Assembly (NCBI GenBank): GCA_038380435.1
Contig: JAWZYU010000013.1
Location: forward strand, 7,278,401-7,342,400
Direction: 5' to 3'
Origin: Ryuthela nishihirai
Lineage: Eukaryota; Arthropoda; Arachnida; Araneae; Heptathelidae
Length of the DNA: 64,000 nucleotides
How positions within the stretch are numbered: the stretch's first letter is position 1; every line of letters begins with the position of its first letter. Shown here piece after piece: positions 55,690 through 64,000 of the stretch. Under the pieces are notes generated by a model, which made no database searches, had not been told where the DNA came from, and saw only the letters and a program-made list of their open reading frames with translations. A program made the translations under genes and the position numbers.

Positions 55690-57012
55690 CAAATGTGAAG
55701 CCATTCAGATTAACTGAATAACAGCCTTCTAACCAATTTTCATCACTTTAATTTTATCTCTGTTTATAACCAAACCTACTCTACTACCAGTCTCATCAAC
55801 AGCTTGAATGAAAGAGTTCATCTATCTCATCAACATCATTTGCCAAAAAGGCTAAATCATCAGCATAATCTAAATCAGAAATTTTCGTATCTCCAGCCCA
55901 TTTAAGGCCAAAATCTTTCCCTTGAAGTGAATTTCGCATAACATAATCAATATCCAAACTAAAGAGAAAAGGAGATAAAATGCACCCTTGTCGAACACCA
56001 GAAGTAATGCTAAACCAATTGCTACAAGCCTTACCAACTCTCACACAAGACTCAGTGTTATTATAGAGAGCTTTCATTATGTTAATTAACTTGTCTGGTA
56101 TAACATATGATCTCACAATCAACCACAAATTATGTCGATCAACAGAGTCAAAAGCCTTTTTGAAATCAACAAAGCTAGCAACCGAAGGTTTCTGAAACTC
56201 TGAACATTTCTCAAGAATCTGCCTAAGTGAAAATATCTGATCCACACATCTCCTACCATTTCTGAATCCACATTGCTCACCACGCAATTGACTGTCAACC
56301 AGATTCTTAATTCTATTAAGCACGATCATGCAAAGAACTTTCCCTGGAACAGAGAGTAGGCTGATACCCCTAATAGTTATCACAAGAACAGCGATCACCT
56401 TTTTTTAGAAATTTGTTAATAATAGCTCTGGTAAAACCCTTAGGACCCATTCCTTTATCATAAAAGATATTCAAAAATTCAGTCATCTAGGTGGTAATCG
56501 AAACATTCCCAGCTCTAAGCATTTCTGTAATAATTTCATCCACCCTTGGGGATTTCTGAAGTTTAAGTTTAGAAATAGCCAAAATAACTTCAAATTGTGT
56601 TATAGGGCCAACATTAAAGCCACCAAATGCATCTATCATCATTACAAACAATGGGAGTAGAACTAACCACATTGTTCAGAACATCACTGAAATGCTCAGC
56701 CTACCTATCCATGACAGAATACTCACCTTCTATAACCTTAACTTGTTTATCCTTGAATCCCTGTATAGTTGTTCATTTCCTATCACACAAAACATTAACA
56801 ATCTGGTATGGCATTCTGCTGTTGTGCTGTCTAACTGCTTCCTTGGCTTTGTCAGCCAAGCCATCAAACCACAGATTCTTATCAGCAGCTAACTGATCCT
56901 TTACACATTTATTAAGTTCTCTGTAATCCTTTCTATTAGGAATGGTAGGATATTCATTAAGGGCATTCAGGTAGTTCTTTCTTTCCAAAATAAGCTCATG
57001 TGCCTTATCACT
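55690..57012 (-). pseudogene. RTE-like LINE fragment (linker and RT)
   Basis: Minus strand from 57012: linker (NALNEYPTIPNRKDYRELNK, 56988 on), then the RT approach, then RT 56398-55796 with SFVDFKKAFDSVDRHNL, SGVRQGCILSPFLF and LDYADDLAFLA. The YADD catalytic motif is intact. Frameshifts near 56400 and 55830. Both element ends are missing. Confidence 0.85.
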
Positions 57013-57391
57013 TTTATTTATATTGCTAAAAAAGCTACAAAATGATTATCTATTCAAGTAAGCATTTGCAATGTTTGAGGGGAAACTACATTATTATCTG
57101 AAGGAAAACGAAAACAATAAGTGATTGCAAACAAAATAAGTCAAGACATGTTAACCCTTGAGCTCCATCAATAAAAAGGGAGATTTTACTCTTAGTACCT
57201 AGGTATGGCATTAGAGATCAATTGAAAATAGCATTTTTTTTCAGTGAAATGGAGTTGCATATTTTAATTTTATAAACAGACATAGTGAAAATTATAAAAT
57301 TAGGTCTATTTGAATGAGCTGAGAATTTTAGTTTAATATTTTCAAACATTTAAAATTTTTACAATAAGAATTTATTTTAAGCATGCATTAC
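57013..57391. other. Intron sequence; one TTAA-type repeat end
   Basis: TTAACCCTTGAGCTCCATC at 57152 resembles the TTAA-flanked termini elsewhere. Nothing else identified. Confidence 0.35.
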
Positions 57392-57475
57392 CCTCGTTGC
57401 AAATTCAACATAGCAATAACCTTTAGAACGTCCTTTATAATCTCGTACTAGTCTAATATCTGTTACTTGTCCAAC
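57392..57475 (-). CDS. SART3: SART3 exon: centre of RRM1
   Basis: 84 bp, phase 0. Acceptor CCCTTTTAG before 57475, donor GTAATG after 57392. It encodes VGQVTDIRLVRDYKGRSK then GYCYVEFATR, containing the RNP1 motif (KGYCYVEF), like SART3 RRM1 (GDFRGYCYVEF). Same length and same phase as the RRM2 exon at 23480. The preceding exon was not found before 64000. Confidence 0.92.
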
Positions 57476-57479
57476 CTAA

Positions 57480-57974
57480 AAGGGGAAAAAATGTATAATT
57501 ATATAATGTATGCAAATAACTAAATACTGAAGTATAATAAAAACCTTTACATAAAAAAATCCTCAAAATTAGTGATATAATGAGCACATTTTACAAAAAG
57601 TTCAGTGTCTATGTTTTTTATCTATTTTTCGTATTGTGCAAAACACAGGAACATTCTATTTCAAGAGATTGGCCTTCACGTTTGATCCGGTTTACCATAT
57701 GTGATATGTGTGTATGGAAGCCGGATGGACTGTTCAGGACAAAATAACTGTCTGAGGAACTTTCGGAATGGCAGAAGATTGACTGAAAAGGTTGCCTGAC
57801 CTGAAGTATCATCTGATGTTTGTGGTGCTACCTGCAGACCTATTCTCAGTTTGCTCAAGTTTTCGTAGCATGAACATCAGCTTTACGTGCTGTTGCCTAC
57901 ATTCATTGGTTTGTGTTTTTGCAAAGCTGACAGAGTGTGCAAAAGATTTTATGTAAGAATCTGTTTGACACTGT
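57480..57974. other. Intron sequence without recognised features
   Basis: Two short minus-strand open frames (57618-57858) have no recognised family. Nothing else identified. Confidence 0.35.
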
Positions 57975-58772
57975 CTGCCCATCACATCCTAGGTCTCTTC
58001 CTTTTCCTGAAGTCCTAAGGTACACTGTTCATAATCCTGTTTGCCAATCTACAGCTATGCATATGGGCAACATGGCCAAACCAACACAGTCTCCCTCTGC
58101 ACAATATGCTGCTTAAAGGAGGTTGATGACTCCTTCTTCTAACCTCATCATTACTTTTAAGTCGAACCACCTAATGCCAATATACTGCATAAGCATCTAG
58201 ATCAAAGGTATCAAGTTTCTTGTTATCCTGCTTCCAAAGGGTCCATGTTTCATTACCATAACCTTAGAAAGAAACAAACTATTATACAGCACAATTTTAG
58301 TCTTTAGGTGCATGCGCCTATTTTTCTATACTCTCCACAGATTCTTAAAAGTCCCAGCGGCAATTACTATTCTTCTATTTATCTCATGCAGCACATCAAC
58401 AGTATCTGTTGTAAAGCTCCCAAGGTAATTAAACTCAGACACTTGCTCAATATTACAGCCATTCAAGGTAACTGAAGCACCATCTGCCTAACCAATTTTC
58501 ATCACTTTAGTTTCTTCTGTTTATCACCAAACCTACTCTATTACCAGTCTCATCAACAGCCCTAATGAATGAATTCATCTCATCAACATCAGCAGCCAAC
58601 ATGGTCAAATCATCTGCATAATCTAATCAATAAGAAATTTTGAAATCTCTAGACCATTTAAAGGCCAAAATCTTTCCTTCACAAAGAATTTTGCATAACA
58701 TAATCAATAACCAAACAAAAGAGAAAAGGAGACAAAATGCACCCTTGTCCAACTCCACTACTTATGCTAAAT
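57975..58772 (-). pseudogene. Old RTE-like LINE fragment (RT end and C-terminal region)
   Basis: Minus-strand DNA parallels the LINE C-terminal and RT regions (compare 59380-60260) with many indels. It ends near the GVRQGC equivalent at 58740. It belongs to a subfamily with a distinct GCAGATGGTGCTTCAG stretch shared with 58773-58950. Confidence 0.75.
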
Positions 58773-58952
58773 TAAAGTGATGAAAATTGGTCAGGTAGAT
58801 GGTGCTTCAGTTTCTTTGAATGGCTGCACTCTTGAGTAGGTGTCTCAGTTTAATTATCTTTGGAGCTATGTAACAGATACTGGTGATGCGTGACACGAGA
58901 TAAATAGAAGAATAGGGATTGCTGCTAGGACTTTTAAGAATCTATGGCAAAT
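58773..58952 (+). pseudogene. RTE-like LINE fragment, opposite orientation
   Basis: KVMKIGQVDGASVSLNGCTL and HEINRRIGIAARTFKNLW on the plus strand. The same element region as 58325-58510 (minus) and the same subfamily, so the two fragments form an inverted pair with unequal extents. Confidence 0.75.
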
Positions 58953-58953
58953 G

Positions 58954-59377
58954 TATATGCAAATATATTTCCGGCGTGCAACATGACATGTGCGGGCTTT
59001 GTAGCCTCTTGTTATAACCTGGTGACATGTTAGTCACAGTCAGTCAGTGTTTAGTCAGTGGAGTTGGTGTTGAGTGTTGGAGTTTTGTTGAAAAGCTTGT
59101 AATGAGTTTGAAATGATGTAATATCATCTTCATCGAAGTTTTGATGAGTGATTTTTTGAAATAAATTTGTTTTGCTTATTTAAACCTTTTTGAGTCTTTA
59201 GTAATTTTTTCTCTTGAGCAACGTTAATTATTTTGATTAGAATTAATCTTTAAATTTTGACAATCATTTAATATTTTTTAATTCTTACTCATTAACACTC
59301 GCTGGTGTTTTGAACCCTAATTAAAGTTTATTTTTTGGCAATTTGTTAATTATTGCCTGGCACCCGACTCAGCCAAC
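58954..59377 (+). mobile_element. LTR fragment (TGTG...CACA family)
   Basis: Aligns with the central and 3' parts of 26953-27694: CGTGCAACATGACATGTGCG, cctggtgacatgtt, ctcttgagcaacgtt, and GCCTGGCACCCGACTCAGCC at the end. The first roughly 200 bp and the terminal region are missing. It joins directly to a LINE. Confidence 0.75.
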
Positions 59378-61206
59378 CAGATGGTGCAATTTAGTTCTAC
59401 AAGCAAGTCTCTCCTGAGCTACATCTGGCCACTGCACACCAATTCTAACAAGGTCCTGTTTGACATTGTCTGCCCACCGCATCCTAGGTCTCCCCTTCCT
59501 TCTGAGGCCTCTAGGCAAACTGTTCATAACCCTATTCGCCAATCTATAATTATCCATACGGGCAACATGGCCAAACCAATGGAGTCTCTCTCTGCACAAT
59601 ATGTTGCTTAAAGGAGGTTGCAGACTCCTTTGCCTAACTTCATCATTAGTTACAAAGTTAAAACACCTAATACCCAAGATACTATGTAAGCATCTAGTTT
59701 CCTGTTATCTTGTTTACACAGCGTCCAACAACTGAAAACTAAACATTACCAATACCGTACAAAACAATACCAATACCAAACTATTATACAGTGTAATTTT
59801 AGTCTTTAGGTGTATACGCCTATTTCTCCACAACCTACATAGATTCTTAAAAGTCCCGGCAGCAATCAATGTTCATCTGTTAATCTCATGCCGCATATCA
59901 CCAGTATCTGTTACCAAACTCCCAAGGTAATTAAACTGTGACTGACACCTGCTCAAGACTGCAACCATTCAGATGAACTGAATCACAACCTGCCTGACCA
60001 ATTTTCATCACTTTAGTTTTCTCTCTGTTTATAACCAAACCTACTCTACTACCAGTCTCATCAACAGCTCGAATGAAAGAGTTCATCTCATCAACATCAT
60101 TTGCCAAAAGGGCTAAATCATCAGCATAATCTAAATCAGAAATTTTCGTATCTCCAGTCCATTTAAGGCCAAAATCTTTCCCTTGAAGTGAATTTCGCAT
60201 AACATAATCAATAACCAAACTAAAGAGAAAAGGAGGCAAAATGCACCCTTGTCGAACACCAGAAGTAATGCTAAACCAATTGCTACAAGACTTACCAACT
60301 CTCACACACGACTCAGTGTTATTATAGAGAGCTTTCATTACGTTAACTAACTTGTCTGGTAAACCATATGATTTCACAATCAACCACAAATTATGATGAT
60401 CAACAGAGTTGAAAGCCTTTTTGAAATCAACAAAGCTAACAACCAAAGGTTTCTGAAACTCTAAATATTTCTCAAGAATCTGCCTAAGTGAAAATATCTG
60501 ATCCACACCATCCCCTACCACTTCTGAATCCACATTGCTCACCACGCAATTGACTGTCAACCAGATTCTTAATTTTATTAAGCACAATCATGGAAAGAAC
60601 TTTACCTGGAACAGAGAGTAGGCTGATACCCCTATAGTTATCACAAGAACTGCGATCACCTTTTTTGAAAATAGGGATAACAATAGTTCTAGTAAAATCC
60701 TTAGGAACCATGCCTTTATCATAAAAGATATTCAAAATTTCAGTCATCCATGTGGTAACCGAAACATTCCCAGCTCTAAGCATTTCAGTAGTAATTTCAT
60801 CTACCCCTGGGGATTTATGAAGTTTAAGTTTATAAAGAGCCAAAATAACTTCAGATTGTGTTATATGGCCAACATTAAAGCCAATAATGCATCTATCATC
60901 ATTATAATGGAAGTAGAACTAACCACATTGTTCAGAACTACACTGAAATGCTCAGACCACTTAGCCATGACAGAATCCTCACCTTCTATAACCTGCTTTG
61001 TTTATCCTTCAATCCCTGTATACCTGTCTGTTTTCTACCACACAGAACATTAACTATCTGGTACAGTTCTCTGCTGTTGTGCTGTCTAACTGCTTCCTCA
61101 GCTTTGTTAGCCAAACCATCAAGCCAAAGATTCTTAGCAGCTAACTGATCCTTTACACCTTTATTAAGGCCTCTGTAATGCTTTCTATTAGGACTAGTAG
61201 GGTATT
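59378..61206 (-). pseudogene. RTE-like LINE, linker to C-terminus
   Basis: Minus strand from 61206: linker, RT approach (60843-60484; KLHKSPGVDEITTEMLRAGN), RT (60587-59931; SFVDFKKAFNSVDHHNL, ILPPFLF, LDYADDLALLA) and C-terminus (59677-59369; RLHWFGHVARMDNYRLANRV, GRPRMRWADNVKQDLVRI). It lacks the endonuclease and the extreme 3' end. Frameshifts near 60560 and 59940. Same subfamily as 35592-38604. Confidence 0.87.
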
Positions 61207-62600
61207 GAAGATGATGAAGACTTAAATGAAGGTAAGTATGATGTGAATCAAGTCCTCTATTTGGATCCCACGTTTGAGATAAATATTGACACAAATGAGG
61301 CACCACAACTTAGTGCAGATAATTTGAGAGTAATTAAGAAACTCTGAAAAATCTGTCAAATGTTTCGCATATCTCCTTCAATAATGACAGGTTTCAAGAT
61401 TTCGTAAAGGAGGAATTCAATGGGGAAGAAAGGAAGCTTATCTTAGACTGCAAGTCAGGGTGGAATAGCATCCTTTCTATGATTGAATGTTTTATAAAGC
61501 TACAGAAGTGGATTCCTAAGGCTCTACAAGTACTAGCTTCAACAGAAAATGTCTTTGATGAGGAATGGAATTTGTTAAATAACCTCGCTGAAACTCTTCG
61601 TCCACTTAAATTTATTTTGAAAGTTCTATGCTCTGAAGAAGCAACTTTACTTAAAGCTGACATGCTTATGAAAATTTGTCTTAAGAAACTGGATAATAGG
61701 AAAAATCCTATTGCTGCCAATCTCAAAGAAATGCCTTATCAAACACTATTCATCAGGACGACAAAAGGAAGTTATTTCATTGTTCAGATATTGAACCAAT
61801 CCAGAGGATTTTAAAAATGTATCATCTGATTTATTCCCTTTATTATCCAGGCAAACAGTAAAGATAATCGCAGAACATACATTTCTTAGGCTGGGGTAGA
61901 TAATAACGCAGAGTCAGAAGTGCAAGGTGCAGCTAGCAATGCTAAAACTAACAAAGATGATGACTTAATGCATTTGATTAAAATGAATAAATTAGAAATG
62001 TTGCCTATGAAAGATTCAAGAGATTTTAATGCCAACGACGAATTTAAATACTTTGAATTTGAGTTGTTGTGTTGTTTTACCTCTGAGCGGCACTTTTTTG
62101 CACACCATGGGCAAAATGGCCAGATCACAAGGACCCCGAAGGTTCAGAGAAGGTTGGGGGAGGGTACCCACTGGAAGAGCTGTTGGAAGACAGATGATAG
62201 CCTCCCGTCAAGGCCATCCAGTGTGTTCTTTAATGTGCATAGGGTATGGCTCTCCCGCACACTGAGCCACAGCTTAACGTCCCTTCCGATGGACGGCAGC
62301 CTTTCCAAGCCCATCAGTGTCCCCTACTGACTGTGGATAGGGCAGGGAATTTTGCAGAGATAAATCTCAATGCTGACCCAGCTGGGACTTGAACCTGGGA
62401 ACTGCAGATTACGAGCCTGGCGTGCTACCGACTGAGCCACCCCCGCCCCAAATACTTTGAGGTCACATTAAAAAAAAGAGTAAAAATTTAGAGCTTTTAC
62501 ATAATGCGTTACTTACTGTTAAAACAATGAGTTTTGAATCAGAAAGAGGCTTTTCAGCTGCATGCTTTTTTTTTTATCTAAGCTTCGTTCAAGAATGATC
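61207..62600 (+). pseudogene. hAT transposase fragment, split by a SINE
   Basis: The plus strand shows FNGEERKLILDCKSGWNSIL, MIECFIKLQKWIPKALQVLA, EEWNLLNNLAETLRPLKFIL and TLLKADMLMKICLKKLD, the hAT catalytic and helical region (D..TRWNS then W..L). After the SINE come VTLKKRVKNLELLHNALLTV and SFESERGFSAACFF, the C-terminal dimerisation motif (ERxFSxxG-like). The N-terminus is absent; the left edge abuts a LINE. Frameshifts near 61340, 61450 and 61810. Confidence 0.82.
62057..62449 (-). mobile_element. tRNA-derived SINE in the hAT ORF
   Basis: Full-length copy, head at the right, central block present. Target duplication AAATACTTTGA at 62046-62056 and 62450-62460. The hAT reading resumes after it. 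Confidence 0.92.
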
Positions 62601-64000
62601 CTTAATGTCCTTTGTTTCTTAAGATGTCATTTTCAACATAGTGATGAAATCTAAATTTAATTTTATATCTTTTCTTAAAAGAGTCTATTTTTTTGTTTTC
62701 TAGGTAAATGTTTTTTTATTAAAAAATTTCATTTCAATGATTTTTTTTCCATAATAGAAATAAATTTTATTCTTTATAATTTTTTTTACGAAAAGTTAAA
62801 TTTTTGTTTCCTAAGTATAGATTTTTTATTAATTTTTTTTTCAATTCTAAATTGTCTGAGTGATGTATTATTTTGGATAAAATATGTGAATGATGTATTA
62901 TTTTGGATAAAATATGTGAATTGTCAAAGTTGTCATTTTCTTTTTCATATGCATATGTATGATGCTGCTTTTTTTGGCTTGTTTTTTACCAAAAAATAGA
63001 CAAATTATGCTTGTTAAGAGTTAAAGTCAGTATCTTTCATTTTGGCTTTTAAAAATTACTATACTTTTTGGTTGAAACCGATTTTTAAAAAACAGATCAG
63101 TTAAAACCCAGCTTTTAAATTTTCGATTATTCTTCAACCCTACAAGGGGGTCCCAAAATTTGCTTAGTTTGTGAAATAAATTGTAATTTAGTGGCATTGA
63201 TGGCAAATGACCTCATTCACTGTTGGGATCAATACTCAGGGTCCTGAAATATGGCTACCTGTTAGCCAGTTTTACAAAGCTATTTTTTTTTCTTTTTCTC
63301 TGTTGGTTGATCTGCAAACATTTAGCTTCTTTCAATTTATAGATAAATTAAAAATATCTTTTTTTATTTTACAGGTACTAGTAAGACATTATAATTTGCA
63401 TTTTCCTATTCACTGATTAGCTGAAACTACATTATTACTGAATATGTACTAAGTCCAAAAAAATATAAACTACTTTCTCTTTAATATAATGAGTATCCCA
63501 TAATCGTTGATGTGATTTGTGTTCTTGTAATTATGTATGGTATCACAATGTAAAGAATAAGCTAAATCCATTTACAGTTAGGCAGTAGTTAGATTTCAAA
63601 TAACGCAGGTTATGATCAGAGTGCAAGCTGAGAAATTAATATCCCATTTGCGAGTTTTATACGAAGCTATTATATCATGAAGTTTATGATCATGTACCAT
63701 AATAAACATTTCATTGACTATTTACTTTTGCACTACATACAAAGAGTGATTTTCTAAATCACTTTTCAAAGTAAATTAAGAATTTCATTCCTTTTCAATA
63801 TCCATTTTTTGTCTACTTGCATTTTAATTTCTTATTTCAATTGACTGCACAAACTATGACAGTGTAACATAACAATTCATAAAGGTTCTCACTACCTAGA
63901 ACCATTCACAACAAAGATACAAATTAACTGAGCAAATGCCTTCAGGCTTAATTGAGTCATGTGTGGGGTAATTGGCATTCAGGCAGAACTGTTCAGTTCT
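62601..64000. other. Intron sequence; one perfect 30-bp tandem duplication
   Basis: A+T- and T-rich. A 30-bp unit starting TGATGTATTATTTTGGATAA is repeated perfectly at 62861-62890 and 62891-62920. I looked for a SART3 exon on the minus strand here and found none. Confidence 0.5.

Larger units (their letters stand above)
1426..57475 (-). other. SART3: SART3 gene, 3' part (gene span, six exons seen)
   Basis: This is the minus-strand host gene. SART3 is the nuclear factor that binds U6 snRNA through two RRMs and LSm proteins through its C-terminus to re-form U4/U6 snRNP; its N-terminal HAT repeats would be encoded upstream of 57475. Six exons of 84, 111, 90, 84, 164 and 181 bp were placed from the protein family and from splice sites read by eye (AG before each, GT after each non-final exon). 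Together they give both RRMs except the first strand and helix of RRM1, then the linker and C-terminal motif, with no frame break. Introns are 9.0, 6.9, 17.7, 3.8 and 18.0 kb. The exon before 57475 was not found between 57476 and 64000. Identity is confident; the exact tissue or isoform structure is not visible. Confidence 0.88.

Noticed and set aside
63207..63416. Open frame near the right edge as an upstream SART3 exon
   Set aside because: It is on the wrong strand, T-rich, and has no match to the HAT or RRM regions.

Overview
This window is animal nuclear DNA: A+T-rich, intron-dominated and packed with transposable elements. I see no bacterial-type operons or phage genes. The taxon is not shown directly. 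A tRNA-derived SINE whose central part resembles the invertebrate Nin-type domain, RTE-like and RNase H-bearing LINEs, a THAP/P-like transposon and many Tc1/mariner/Tigger elements point to an invertebrate. An arthropod, perhaps a chelicerate, is my best guess.

The only host gene I can support is the 3' part of SART3 (U4/U6 snRNP recycling factor, Prp24-like) on the minus strand. Six coding exons are visible in gene order: 57475-57392 and 48365-48255 (RRM1), 41330-41241 and 23563-23480 (RRM2, first two parts), 19726-19563 (end of RRM2 plus linker) and 1606-1426 (tail with the conserved C-terminal LSm-binding motif). Frame and phase agree across every junction. Introns are about 3.8 to 18 kb, and almost everything else in the window is repeat DNA inside them. 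The upstream half of the gene lies beyond 64000.

Region by region. 1-1425: 3' UTR and downstream repeats. 1607-19562 (last intron): a twin-primed RTE-like LINE with a nested SINE, A+T-rich repeats, an old LTR split by a young LTR element, a LINE 5' piece, fold-back MITEs and a mariner fragment. 19727-23479: a fold-back MITE holding a tRNA-like insert, a Tc1 pseudogene split by an LTR-like insert, and an old LINE. 23564-41240: RNase H LINE pieces, two inverted P-like copies, a solo LTR, hairpins, a 180-bp tandem array and a long LINE. 41331-48254: a LINE 5' half cut by a minus-strand LTR element with gag. 48366-57391: Tigger nested in mariner, a second mariner-like element, Tc1 and a LINE. 57476-64000: LINE pieces, an LTR fragment, and a hAT element interrupted by a SINE.

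The most unusual object is at 9673-13840. It is a young LTR retroelement with near-identical LTRs, a tRNA-Leu-type primer site, a polypurine tract and a 4-bp target duplication. Its single intact 1004-codon ORF joins a coiled-coil Gag-like N-terminus to about 360 residues of thymidine phosphorylase, a broken C2H2 finger and the extreme C-terminal tail of a Ty3/gypsy-type integrase. It has no visible protease, reverse transcriptase, RNase H or integrase core. It looks like a non-autonomous retroelement that captured host coding sequence.
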